A stretch of 64,000 nucleotides of DNA from positions 124,001 through 188,000 of the forward strand of contig NZ_SLVP01000002.1 in the NCBI RefSeq assembly GCF_004345425.1, read 5' to 3'. This stretch comes from Paenibacillus sp. BK033. GTDB lineage: Bacteria; Bacillota; Bacilli; Paenibacillales; Paenibacillaceae. The notes beneath the pieces are model-generated. The model was not told the origin of the DNA. It worked only from the letters and a program-made list of their open reading frames with translations, and searched no databases. Position numbers and translations under genes: made by a program. Position 1 is the first letter of the stretch. Each line of letters begins with the position of its first letter. This document shows positions 27,901 to 36,589 of the stretch, piece after piece.

Positions 27901-29234
27901 TTTACGCCAGCAAGCTCGATAATTTTATTATTTATGATGGATAGGCCTGTGGTCTCAATATCAAATACGACATAAACGGCAGAAGCAAGCTGTTCTTCTC
28001 TTGAATTCAATACCATCGGCACCGCGTCATTCACAACATTGGCTTCAAGCCCGAATAGTACTTGGATATTATTCTTTTTTGCCGCCTTGAACGCTTCCGG
28101 ATAACAATGAATATTGCTGTGGTCCGTGATCGCAATCGCCTTGTGTCCCCACTTGGCCGCCATCTTCACATACTCGCCAATCGGCGTCACCGCGTCCATC
28201 GCGCTCATGGTGGAATGAAGATGGAATTCAACGCGCTTCTCCTCCGCATTGTCTTTACGGTCCGGCGGCGAAGAGATCTCTTGGAGATCATTAGGGATCA
28301 TAACAAGCTCAGGCTCTTGCATGAATCGGTCGTAATCGACCTTGCCGCGGGCCTTTACCCATTTGCCATTAGACAGCAGGCTTAAGATTTTCACGTCTTC
28401 CTTCGTCTTGGCGAACATCTTCATCGCCATGGAATCGGTGAAGTCCGTTACGTTAAAGGTGAATAAGGTCATTCCGTTGCGGAGCTCCTTCACCTCGAGG
28501 CCGAATACTGCCCCCTGAACCGTAACCTTCTTCTCCTCTTCCCGGATATTCATAAGCGGGGTAGGTTCATCCCTGATATCATAGCCCATTGCCAATTTGA
28601 CAAGCTCTTCGTCGCCTTCTGCCTCATTAGATTCGGCAACGCTCTCCATGATTTGAATGACGGCTTCCCTCTCCGCTTGGTCCCGCTTCTGCTGGAACTC
28701 TTCATAGGCATCCTGTCTGACCTGCTCGCCAACCTCCAGCTTAACCCGGTAATTCCGGCTGAAGGTCCGTTCGTAAAAGCTGCTGATCGCTTCGTCGATT
28801 CGCTTCTTCTTCGCAAGCTCCAGCCCCATGCCATCCAGCAGCGATACGACAATCATCTCGTCCGTCGGCTCCATGCCGGCTTTGCTAAGCCAGCCGTTAA
28901 CCGATGCATTCTCCTGCTGGACCCATTCGAGGAACAAAGGCCAGTATTCTCGGGCAATGTCTGCCGATGAAACGGCATCGTCATATAGAAGTTTAAAGGA
29001 AGTTTCGGCAATATGAGCGAACTTCATATTCACGGCTTGAGTTAAAGCCATAAATGCCTTATAAGGAACTAAAGACGTTTTGCGAATGCAAAACGTCCAT
29101 TTTCTGTTGCTTTTCCCTACAACGACTTGTTCGATATAACCGTCCTTGTAATAGGAATTTATAATTTCGAGCGGCAGCCCCGCTTGCTGCATAAGCAGCT
29201 CAAAGCGCTGCCGGTTGTCTCCGGTTTGGCTCAT
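24921..29234 (-). CDS. polC: DNA polymerase III alpha subunit, PolC type
   Basis: 1437 residues, the Gram-positive replicase. N-terminal domain, an OB fold (about 237-317), the PHP domain (HLHS at 338-341) split by a DEDDh 3'-5' proofreading exonuclease (VVFDIETTGLS; D425, E427), a zinc finger (CKNPECRH and CPKCNLPM) and the C-family polymerase palm with PDIDLNFSGEYQ. It performs leading-strand synthesis. ATG at 29234 chosen: an in-frame TTG three codons upstream lies only three bases after AGGAG. It follows proS as in Bacillus. A new promoter starts right after its stop. Confidence 0.97.
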   Translation of the reverse strand: MSQTGDNRQRFELLMQQAGLPLEIINSYYKDGYIEQVVVGKSNRKWTFCIRKTSLVPYKAFMALTQAVNMKFAHIAETSFKLLYDDAVSSADIAREYWPLFLEWVQQENASVNGWLSKAGMEPTDEMIVVSLLDGMGLELAKKKRIDEAISSFYERTFSRNYRVKLEVGEQVRQDAYEEFQQKRDQAEREAVIQIMESVAESNEAEGDEELVKLAMGYDIRDEPTPLMNIREEEKKVTVQGAVFGLEVKELRNGMTLFTFNVTDFTDSMAMKMFAKTKEDVKILSLLSNGKWVKARGKVDYDRFMQEPELVMIPNDLQEISSPPDRKDNAEEKRVEFHLHSTMSAMDAVTPIGEYVKMAAKWGHKAIAITDHSNIHCYPEAFKAAKKNNIQVLFGLEANVVNDAVPMVLNSREEQLASAVYVVFDIETTGLSIINNKIIELAGVKMQNGKEIDRFSTFINPHEKIPYHIQQLTNINDDMVKDAPELEPKLREFVEFIGDCILVAHNARFDIGFIQANLKSIGLPELTNPVLDTLELARFLHPTLKNHRLNTLSAKYKVSLENHHRAVDDSVALGGVMYGLINDAAERNITGLHQLNDYVGLDISNSRPFHCNIYALNAVGKKNLFKMVSISHTEHFKRVACIPKSKLVDMREGILVISGCEKGEFFETVLNKSYEEALEVARFYDVLEIQPVDFYMHLVDKGLVGSRAEIEQAMRRICEIGDELGKPVIATGNVHYLNPRDKLYRDIAIHGITGFSPLKDIRKPDAHLRTTDEMLREFAFLGEARAYEVVVKNTNELADRFEPFEMFPDKLFTPIIEGAEEEIRSTCYNTAKSMYGDELPQVVIDRLEKELVPIIKFGFSANYLISEKLVKKSNADGYLVGSRGSVGSSVVATFLGISEVNPLPAHYLCKNPECRHSEWFLDGSVPSGFDLPDKNCPKCNLPMKGEGQDIPFETFLGFKGDKVPDIDLNFSGEYQPTAHNFTKIMFGDKCVFRAGTIGTVAEKTGYGFARKYAEDHGKTWRSAELSRLASGVTGVKRSTGQHPGGIVVVPNYMEVEDITPVQYPADDVNAEWKTTHFDYHAFEANLLKLDILGHDDPTMMRMLQDLTGVDPTTIPMNDPKVMSMFNSTKALGVTPEQIRTPVATYGVPEMGTKFVRQMLQETQPSSFADLLQISGLSHGTGVWLGNAQELIKKGTCNIKTVIGCRDDIMLYLIYKAGMDAGLAFKITESVRKGRGLTPEWIEEMKRCKVPAWYIDSCLRIEYMFPKAHAAAYVISAVRTAYFKLYYPIQYYATYFSVRAEDFDLELLCQGYDAIQKKIIEIEDKGFNATTKEKNSISLLEMALEMTARGFSFKPIDLYRSDATKFIVDGETLIPPFSAIAGIGENAARNIAAAKDAGEFLSIEDFQQRSKASKTVIEVLTGMGCFRGLPESNQLSLF

Positions 29235-29276
29235 GGCAATCAATCACTCCTGTACGATCCAATCCGATCGATGCTT

Positions 29277-30725
29277 TTAGTAGGCACGTGCAAATACGAC
29301 CGTGTGCTCCGCATGATCACCGCATACGAGACATTTGCTTTTCTTCTTCTCCGGTTCGAATGGGATGTTGCGGCTTGTAGCGCCAGTCTCTTCCTTCACT
29401 TGCTTCTCGCAAGCAGCGGAACCGCACCAGCCGGCCAGTACAAATCCACGTTTCTCTTCCATCGAAGCTTTCATCTCGTCAAGCGTCTCTACGTCGTAGA
29501 AATTATCTTCGCGGAATTTTTTCGCTTTCTCATACATATCGCGTTGAATATCGGCAAGCATCGTTTCCACTTCCGCAATCAGGTTATCCTGGCGAACGAT
29601 TCGTTTCTCGCCGCTAATGCGCGATACGAGAACAACTTGTCCGTTTTCCATATCGCGTGGACCAAGCTCGAGACGAAGCGGAACGCCGCGCATCTCGTAC
29701 TCGTTGAACTTCCACCCCGGACTTACGTCGGAACGGTCGTCAACTTTAACTCGGACGCCGGCTTTTTTCAATTCCGCATAAAGCTCGTCTACCCGTCCAA
29801 CCACTTGATCGCGGGTTTTAGCCGGACCAATCGGAATCATAATCACTTGCGTCGGCGCAACCTTAGGAGGCAATGCCAATCCGCGGTCATCGCCATGAAC
29901 CATAATCATAGCACCAATCAGCCGCGTGCTCACGCCCCAAGATGTGGTATGCGCGAACTGAAGGGTATTCTCGCGGTCCAAATATTTAATGTCGAACGCA
30001 ACGGCAAATTTAGTGCCCAAATAATGGGACGTACCGGCTTGCACCGCCTTGCCGTCTTTCATCATCGCTTCGATGGAATACGTGTTAACCGCGCCGGCAA
30101 AACGCTCGGATGGCGTCTTTTCCCCTTCGATAACCGGAATAGCCAGGAACTCTTCCACGAATTCGCGGTATACCGTCAGCATTCTCATCGTTTCTTCGCG
30201 GGCTTCATCTTCGGTCTCGTGAGCCGTATGGCCTTCCTGCCACAGGAATTCGCTTGTGCGAAGGAACGGCAGCGTACGCTTCTCCCAGCGGACAACGTTC
30301 GCCCATTGGTTAATAAGGAGCGGCAGATCGCGATAAGATTGAATCCATTTGGCATACATATGGCCGAACATCGTTTCCGAAGTCGGGCGAATCGCCAGAC
30401 GCTCTTCCAGCTTCTCGCCTGCCGCTTCGGTTACCCAAGGCAGCTCGGGATTAAAGCCTTCGACGTGCTCCTTCTCCTTCTGGAAAAAACTCTCCGGGAT
30501 AAAGAGCGGGAAGTAGGCATTGCGGTGGCCGGTTTCCTTGAAACGGCGGTCCAGGTCGCGCTGAATATTTTCCCACAGCTCATAGCCTTCCGGACGGAAC
30601 ACGATACAGCCGCGTACCGGCGAATAATCCATGAGCTCCGCTTTCTTAATGACATCGATATACCATCTGGAAAAATCTTCGCCTTGTGGCGTAATTTCGG
30701 TAACAAACTGTTTATCCTTGGACAT
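29277..30725 (-). CDS. proS: Prolyl-tRNA synthetase, archaeal/eukaryotic-like short type
   Basis: 482 residues, against about 565 for the bacterial-type enzyme found at this locus in Bacillus subtilis. It is a class II synthetase (RPTSETMFGHMYAKWI motif 2 region, QFAHTTSWGVSTRLIGA before motif 3, GDDRGLALPP) without the INS editing insertion, and ends with a Cys-containing C-terminal domain (CLVCGDHAEH) and a terminal Tyr, as in the archaeal/eukaryotic ProRS group. It charges tRNA-Pro. ATG at 30725; the nearest GAGGGGAG is 14 bases upstream, so the exact start is less secure. It sits between rasP and polC. Confidence 0.95.
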   Translation of the reverse strand: MSKDKQFVTEITPQGEDFSRWYIDVIKKAELMDYSPVRGCIVFRPEGYELWENIQRDLDRRFKETGHRNAYFPLFIPESFFQKEKEHVEGFNPELPWVTEAAGEKLEERLAIRPTSETMFGHMYAKWIQSYRDLPLLINQWANVVRWEKRTLPFLRTSEFLWQEGHTAHETEDEAREETMRMLTVYREFVEEFLAIPVIEGEKTPSERFAGAVNTYSIEAMMKDGKAVQAGTSHYLGTKFAVAFDIKYLDRENTLQFAHTTSWGVSTRLIGAMIMVHGDDRGLALPPKVAPTQVIMIPIGPAKTRDQVVGRVDELYAELKKAGVRVKVDDRSDVSPGWKFNEYEMRGVPLRLELGPRDMENGQVVLVSRISGEKRIVRQDNLIAEVETMLADIQRDMYEKAKKFREDNFYDVETLDEMKASMEEKRGFVLAGWCGSAACEKQVKEETGATSRNIPFEPEKKKSKCLVCGDHAEHTVVFARAY

Positions 30726-30732
30726 AACCGAC

Positions 30733-31998
30733 TTATGGCTCCCCTCGTACCAATCGCAAAATATCATTGTAAGTCACCACAAGCATCAGCAGCATTATTA
30801 AGGCAAAACCGATGAAGTGGACCATGCTTTCCCGGCTTGGATTAACCGGACGCCCGCGAACCGCCTCGAGACCGAGGAAAATAAGCCTGCTGCCATCAAG
30901 CGCGGGAATCGGCAGCAAGTTGAATATGCCTAGATACAGGCTTAACAGAGCCGTCCATGACGTCAGGTCCGTGATCCCCTTGCGGGCAATCTCGCTCGTC
31001 ATTTCCGCTGTACGGACCGGTCCGCCCAAATCATCGAGCTTAAAGTCTCCGATAATAATCTTCTTGAAGCCTTCGAAAATGCTGATCGTCATCGTCTTCA
31101 TCAGCTTCGCCGCACCGGTAATGGTCTCCCCAACCGTTGCGCTGCGGAACTGATAAGCCGCTCTGAGGCCAACCTTGCCGACGCCTTGATCATCGGCCAC
31201 CGGAGTCAGCTTAACCGGTTCAAGCGTCCCGTTGCGGATGACATTCAATTGAATCGGCTTGCCTGCGGAAGCACCGATAATATCAATCATTTTGTCATAA
31301 TCGGTGCCGATCTTGACGCCGTTGACGGTATCGATCAAATCACCTTTTTGCAGTTGTGCCCGCTCGGCCGGCATTCCTTTGGTTACTTCGTCAACCAGCA
31401 AGCCTTGCGGCGTTCCAGCGAGCTGTATGTATGCCATGAACAAAACAAACGCAAGCACAAAGTTCATGAGAGGGCCTGCAAAGATGGACATGGCGCGCGC
31501 GCCAACCGATTTGCTTCCGAATTGACGGTCGATCGGAGCAATCTGCGTCTCTTTCCCTCTTGAAATGAGAAGCGCTGCAGGATGAACGGAGAAACGGTCG
31601 TTCTCCCCTTCAACGTCAAGGGAAACGAACAAATCCTTCTCCAGATCAATGCCAGTCACTTCCCCGCGAATAACGCCGCTCCGCTCATCCAGACGATCAA
31701 GATAAATCCGGGTAACCTGATTATTCTTGACCCGAACGGCTACCGTTTGGCCGACAGTAACCTCTACAATCTCCGGATCCTCGCCTGCCATGCGGACAAA
31801 GCCGCCTGCGGGCACAAGTCTCAGCGTAAAGCGCGTTTCGCCGCGTTTGATCGAAAAGAGCTTAGGCCCAAAGCCGATAGCGAATTCCCTTACCAATATC
31901 CCGGCGCGTTTCGCGAAAAAATAGTGTCCCCATTCGTGAATGGTCACAATGACAAAAAATACGAGCACGGTCATAAATATGACCCGAATCATCTCCAT
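30733..31998 (-). CDS. rasP: Site-2 intramembrane metalloprotease RasP
   Basis: 421 residues. HEWGH at 21-25 in the first membrane helix and the Asp of NLLPIPALDG (D368) form the zinc site; a PDZ domain (about 185-280) lies between, preceded by an inserted acidic segment. It cleaves membrane-bound anti-sigma factors and remnant signal peptides. ATG at 31998 follows AGGAGG by six bases. In the dxr-rasP-proS-polC run conserved in Bacilli; only seven bases separate it from proS. Confidence 0.94.
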   Translation of the reverse strand: MEMIRVIFMTVLVFFVIVTIHEWGHYFFAKRAGILVREFAIGFGPKLFSIKRGETRFTLRLVPAGGFVRMAGEDPEIVEVTVGQTVAVRVKNNQVTRIYLDRLDERSGVIRGEVTGIDLEKDLFVSLDVEGENDRFSVHPAALLISRGKETQIAPIDRQFGSKSVGARAMSIFAGPLMNFVLAFVLFMAYIQLAGTPQGLLVDEVTKGMPAERAQLQKGDLIDTVNGVKIGTDYDKMIDIIGASAGKPIQLNVIRNGTLEPVKLTPVADDQGVGKVGLRAAYQFRSATVGETITGAAKLMKTMTISIFEGFKKIIIGDFKLDDLGGPVRTAEMTSEIARKGITDLTSWTALLSLYLGIFNLLPIPALDGSRLIFLGLEAVRGRPVNPSRESMVHFIGFALIMLLMLVVTYNDILRLVRGEP

Positions 31999-32084
31999 AG
32001 CGAGCCTCCTGTTCGTAACGGCCTGTACATAGATTATCATTATTCTCCCGTACGATACAAGAGAACCGCAGGTTAAGGCAAAAG

Positions 32085-33224
32085 CTAGATGACCGCTGCC
32101 TCTTTACGAGCCCACGCGTCTATTTCTGCAATAGCCTGCAAATCATTTACTGCTGTTACCGAGTGGCGCTCGAGAACGCGCTCCAGCACTCGCTCAATGC
32201 CCAAGAAATCAATCTCCCCGTTCAAGAAACGGGCTACCGCAACTTCATTGGCTGCATTGAACACCGTTGGCGCCGATTCGCCGGCACGGCCGCAGTCAAA
32301 GGCAAGTTTGAGGCAAGGGTATCTCGCAAAATCCATCTCGCGGAAATGCAGCTTCCCGATTGCCGCCAGATCCAATCGGCCAGTCGGCGTCGGACGGCGA
32401 TTCGGATAAGTAAGCGCATATTGAATCGGAACCCGCATATCCGGCAAGCCCAACTGAGCAATTACGCTATTGTCGCTGAATTCCACAAACGAATGGATAA
32501 TGCTCTCCGGGTGGATCAGGACCTTGATCTGATCGTAAGTCACATCAAACAGCCATCTGGCTTCGATGACCTCCAATCCTTTGTTCACCATGGTTGCGGA
32601 ATCAATCGTGATCTTGGCTCCCATCGACCAGTTCGGATGGTTCAATGCTTCCGCGACCGATACGCCTTCCAGCTGTTCGCGCGTACGGTCGCGGAACGAC
32701 CCGCCGGATGCCGTTAGGGTAAGCTGCTGCAAAGCCTTCGAATCTTCCCCGTTCAGGCATTGGAAAATCGCCGAGTGCTCGCTGTCGACCGGAATAATCG
32801 AGACGCCTTTTTCTCTGGCGCGCTCCATCACGATATGGCCGGCAGTCACAAGCGTTTCTTTGTTCGCCAGCGCAATGGTCTTGCCAGCTTCAATGGCGGC
32901 AAGTGTTGCAGGAAGACCGCGGCTGCCAACAAGCGCTGTCACGACAACATCGGCATCGTTATTCGCCGCGATTTCCACAAGCCCCTCCTCGCCATACAGG
33001 ATCTGAGTATCCGGAGGCAATTCCGTCTTTGCCTGCTCTGCCAACTCCTTGCTGGCCAAGCAAACCGCCGAAGGCCGGAATTGTCTGGCCTGCTCGATCA
33101 GCAGTTGCAGGTTATTGCCCGCTGACAAGCCGACAACCTGGTAGCGGTCCGGATCATTGGCAATAACGTCTAGCGTCTGGGTGCCTATGGAGCCGGTGGA
33201 ACCTAAAATGGTGATTTTTTTCAT
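32085..33224 (-). CDS. dxr: 1-deoxy-D-xylulose 5-phosphate reductoisomerase
   Basis: 379 residues. GSTGSIGTQTLDVI at the N-terminus binds NADPH; VDSEHSAIFQCL and TASGGSFRD carry metal and substrate residues; MNKGLEVIEA-type segment (ATMVNKGLEVIEARW) follows. It makes methylerythritol 4-phosphate, the committed step of bacterial isoprenoid synthesis that feeds UppS upstream in the same run. ATG at 33224 follows AGGAGGAATCC; the longer reading includes untranslated leader. It is separated from cdsA by a 333-base gap full of dyad symmetry. Confidence 0.97.
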   Translation of the reverse strand: MKKITILGSTGSIGTQTLDVIANDPDRYQVVGLSAGNNLQLLIEQARQFRPSAVCLASKELAEQAKTELPPDTQILYGEEGLVEIAANNDADVVVTALVGSRGLPATLAAIEAGKTIALANKETLVTAGHIVMERAREKGVSIIPVDSEHSAIFQCLNGEDSKALQQLTLTASGGSFRDRTREQLEGVSVAEALNHPNWSMGAKITIDSATMVNKGLEVIEARWLFDVTYDQIKVLIHPESIIHSFVEFSDNSVIAQLGLPDMRVPIQYALTYPNRRPTPTGRLDLAAIGKLHFREMDFARYPCLKLAFDCGRAGESAPTVFNAANEVAVARFLNGEIDFLGIERVLERVLERHSVTAVNDLQAIAEIDAWARKEAAVI

Positions 33225-33258
33225 GGATTCCTCCTGGAACTCGTTTGATGCGTAATTT

Positions 33259-33416
33259 GCTCTCGAAAAACATTCGCTGCGCGAAAGTGTCATGGCTTCG
33301 ATCGCTGTTGTCCATGAATTTCTTGATCTCAATCCGCCTAGCGGTTGAAATTCCTGGACAAAGGCGAGCGCTAGCGCTTCTCTTCCATAACACTTTCGCT
33401 CCGCTCACTCAAGAGC
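33259..33416. repeat. 158-bp imperfect inverted repeat, long stem-loop
   Basis: Arms pair around a centre near 33339: GCTCT/AGAGC at the ends (33259-33263, 33412-33416), a 15-base match GCGAAAGTGTCATGG (33281-33295) with CCATAACACTTTCGC (33385-33399, one mismatch), a 15-base match TTGTCCATGAATTTC (33308-33322) with GAAATTCCTGGACAA (33347-33361, one mismatch) and CCGC-CTA-GCGG at the tip (33334-33344). It resembles a miniature inverted-repeat element or a structured RNA. Confidence 0.75.
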
Positions 33417-33516
33417 CAACCCCGACTCGGCATTCCTTCCAAGTCGGAATTGCCAAAGAAAAAAGATGGAGAGCAGAGAAAGAATCATTAACCTGGTTAA
33501 AGGTCCGTGTTAATGC

Positions 33517-33534
33517 TTATCCACAGGTGGATAA
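33517..33534. other. Perfect dyad containing a DnaA-box-like 9-mer
   Basis: TTATCCAC-AG-GTGGATAA. The first nine bases, TTATCCACA, equal the DnaA box consensus. A single box is weak evidence for DnaA binding; as RNA the dyad also forms an 8-bp stem. Confidence 0.4.
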
Positions 33535-33557
33535 AACCACTTTGCTTTGCCACTTGT

Positions 33558-34352
33558 TTATGTAGGGATCAAATCGGTCAGTATCAACAAAGGGAACACG
33601 ATAATCCAACTGTCAAAACGGTCTAGAACACCGCCATGACCCGGCAGGATGGAGCCGGAATCCTTGATGTTGCGGACACGCTTGTAGGCCGATTGGATGA
33701 GGTCGCCCAGTTGACCGGCTACAGCTACGATAAGACCGATCAATAACGAAGTCCCGATGTCGACAATATGCGGTGCGCAGACCGCGAATAGAAGCGCTGC
33801 AATGACCGCGAGGACAACACCGCCGACAGCACCTTCAATCGTCTTGTTTGGGCTAATAGACGGCCACAGCTTATGCTTGCCCATCGCCCGCCCGACGAAA
33901 TACGCGCCTGCATCGGAAGCAACATTGCATGTAATAATAAGAAACGACCAGAAAATGCCGTGGTGGTCCAAATCCCGAACGGCATTCATTGAACTAAAGC
34001 CGTAACCTACATATAAAGCGCCTAACAACATAAGCGAGGCGCCGTCGATGGTTATTTTGTTTTTAGTGAATACCGTTACCGCAAGCAGCAAGAAAGCCAG
34101 CACCCATAGCACGGTAATCGACGAAGGCGAATCTACGCCCATGAGCTTCCACGGCCATACGAACATAAGCACGCCCGCATAACCCAGCAGAGACGCCGGT
34201 TCATTCCACGAGTGCCCGTTCATCTTCGTATATTCATTAAATCCAAGCAATGCCAGCAACACCAGCGCAACTGCATAAAACCATCCGCCGGCTAAGAGCA
34301 AAGCAACAAACGCCGCGCCGGCAAGCAGTCCCCAAATGATTCTCTGTTTCAA
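33558..34352 (-). CDS. cdsA: Phosphatidate cytidylyltransferase
   Basis: 264 residues, strongly hydrophobic with about eight membrane segments and the C-terminal CDP-alcohol signature region (SDAGAYFVGRAMGKHKLWPSI, then SPNKTIEGAVGG and KDSGSILPGHGGVLDRFDS). It makes CDP-diacylglycerol, precursor of phospholipids. The start is TTG at 34352 behind GGAGAGTG, because the in-frame upstream reading overlaps uppS and has no site. It follows uppS by 26 bases. Confidence 0.95.
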   Translation of the reverse strand: MKQRIIWGLLAGAAFVALLLAGGWFYAVALVLLALLGFNEYTKMNGHSWNEPASLLGYAGVLMFVWPWKLMGVDSPSSITVLWVLAFLLLAVTVFTKNKITIDGASLMLLGALYVGYGFSSMNAVRDLDHHGIFWSFLIITCNVASDAGAYFVGRAMGKHKLWPSISPNKTIEGAVGGVVLAVIAALLFAVCAPHIVDIGTSLLIGLIVAVAGQLGDLIQSAYKRVRNIKDSGSILPGHGGVLDRFDSWIIVFPLLILTDLIPT

Positions 34353-34378
34353 GTGATGGTCACTCTCCGTTATCGATG

Positions 34379-35143
34379 CTATAAACCGCCGTATCGCCGG
34401 GCACGCCGCTGATATTCCTGAATGGCTTCCTGCAAATGCGCTTCGGTAAACTCCGGCCAATAAACGTTCGTAAACCACATTTCGCTATAAGCAAGCTGCC
34501 ATAGCATGAAGTTGCTCAACCTGAGTTCACCGCTCGTACGGATCAGCAAATCGGGATCAGGAATGTCTCCGCTTAACAAACGGCTGGAGAGCAGCTGCTC
34601 GTCAATCTGCTCGGTTGATAAACGTCCGTCCTGTACATCGGCAGCAATTTCTTTGATCGCTTCAAGCATTTCCCTGCGACCGCCATAATTAAGAGCAAAA
34701 TTGAGTACGAGTCCAGTATTTTGAGCCGTTTTCGTGATAGCTTCCTCGACAGCGCTAAGCGTAAACGAAGGCAGGTTTTCTTTATGCCCCATCATGCGAA
34801 CTTGAACGTTTTTTTCAATGAGCTCTGCCAGCTCGATTTCCAAAAATTGCTGGGGAAGCTTCATCAGGAACTCAACTTCGTCTTTGGGCCGCTTCCAGTT
34901 TTCCGTGGAAAAAGCGTACAATGTCAAATATTTGACACCAAGACGATCTGCCTCCATTACGATTCGCTTCACCGTTTTCATACCGGTATGATGGCCGGCG
35001 ATTCGTGGAAGCCCACGTTTCTTTGCCCAACGTCCGTTGCCGTCCATGATAATGGCGATATGCTTCGGAACATTGTCAGCTGCCAACGGTTCAGCCGCAT
35101 TCGAGGACGATTTGCCAAGTTTAGCCCAAAGTCGACTGATCAT
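34379..35143 (-). CDS. uppS: Isoprenyl transferase (undecaprenyl diphosphate synthase)
   Basis: 254 residues, cis-prenyltransferase. IAIIMDGNGRWAKKRG (D34 binds Mg) and the downstream RTSGELRLSNFMLWQLAYSE signature are intact. It extends farnesyl diphosphate to C55, the lipid carrier for peptidoglycan. ATG at 35143 follows GGGAGG by seven bases; the in-frame GTG five codons upstream lies over that ribosome site. A terminator-like hairpin separates it from frr. Confidence 0.96.
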   Translation of the reverse strand: MISRLWAKLGKSSSNAAEPLAADNVPKHIAIIMDGNGRWAKKRGLPRIAGHHTGMKTVKRIVMEADRLGVKYLTLYAFSTENWKRPKDEVEFLMKLPQQFLEIELAELIEKNVQVRMMGHKENLPSFTLSAVEEAITKTAQNTGLVLNFALNYGGRREMLEAIKEIAADVQDGRLSTEQIDEQLLSSRLLSGDIPDPDLLIRTSGELRLSNFMLWQLAYSEMWFTNVYWPEFTEAHLQEAIQEYQRRARRYGGL

Positions 35144-35166
35144 GTTTGTTCCTCCCACCCGGAATT

Positions 35167-35196
35167 CAAAAAACCAAACCCCACCTGACGGAGGGG
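35167..35196 (-). terminator. Terminator-like hairpin between frr and uppS
   Basis: In mRNA sense CCCCTCC-GTCA-GGTGGGG (one internal mismatch, 35179-35196) followed by TTTGGTTTTTT. It may partially terminate, lowering uppS-cdsA-dxr expression relative to frr. Confidence 0.6.
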
Positions 35197-35208
35197 CTGT
35201 AGGCGCAA

Positions 35209-35762
35209 TTATACTTCCATAATCTCTTTCTCTTTAGCTACCAATACTTTATCAACTTCCGCGATGAAACGGTCCGTTGCTTTTTGAATGTCTTCTTGAT
35301 GGCGACGGGATTCGTCTTCCGAAATCGTCGTTTTCTCAAGCTTTTTGATATCGTCGTTTGCGTCGCGGCGGATGTTGCGGATAGCAACCTTCGCTTCTTC
35401 GCCGAACTTCTTCGTCGTTTTAACAAGCTCGGTGCGGCGCTCTTCCGTAAGCGGGGGCAAAGTGATGCGGATAGCCGAACCATCGTTGGATGGCGTCAAT
35501 CCAAGATCGGATTTCATAATCGCTTTCTCGATCGCTGCGATCGACGATTTGTCCCAAGGCTGAATAAACAGCGTGCGGGAATCCGGAACATTAATATTCG
35601 CTAATTGCGCAACGGGCGTAGGCGCCCCGTAATATTCAACTTGAACACGGTCGAGCAAAGCAGGCGTTGCCCGTCCTGCACGAAGTGTAGCCAGATCACG
35701 TTTCAAAGCACCGATTGCTTTCTCCATACGCTCTTCTGCATTTTTCTTAATTGCTTGCGGCA

Positions 35763-35763
<1 letters not shown>
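35209..35763 (-). CDS. frr: Ribosome recycling factor
   Basis: 184 residues, normal length, with the three-helix bundle and hinge segments ([39 protein letters not shown]). With EF-G it splits the post-termination ribosome. The ATG overlaps the pyrH stop by one base (TAATG) and follows AGAGGAAG, so the two are coupled. The order rpsB-tsf-pyrH-frr is near universal. Confidence 0.97.
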
Positions 35764-36533
<770 letters not shown>

Positions 36534-36543
36534 CTATTATTTA

Positions 36544-36571
36544 GAAAAAAAGAGCGGGGCGAACGCCCCGC
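36544..36571 (-). terminator. Rho-independent terminator of tsf
   Basis: Stem GCGGGGC/GCCCCGC with a 4-base loop (36554-36571), followed on the minus strand by TCTTTTTTT, 18 bases after the tsf stop. pyrH beyond it must use readthrough or an unseen promoter. Confidence 0.88.
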
Positions 36572-36589
36572 CCCGCCTGTGCGTTCGGT

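Larger units (their letters stand above)
33225..33557. other. 333-base gene-free gap between cdsA and dxr
   Basis: No credible coding sequence. It holds a 158-bp imperfect inverted repeat (33259-33416), a CCGACT/AGTCGG dyad (about 33422-33447), a TTAACCTGGTTAA dyad (33488-33500) and a TTATCCAC/GTGGATAA dyad (33517-33534). The last 20 bases before dxr are its ribosome site region. I see no clear promoter. Confidence 0.7.

Noticed and set aside
29127..30815. 562-residue open frame on the plus strand opposite proS
   Set aside because: It lies wholly antisense to conserved proS/polC sequence, has no family features and arises from codon bias of the opposite strand.
33517..33534. Replication origin element
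   Set aside because: A single DnaA-box-like 9-mer with no cluster, no AT-rich unwinding region and no dnaA or dnaN nearby.
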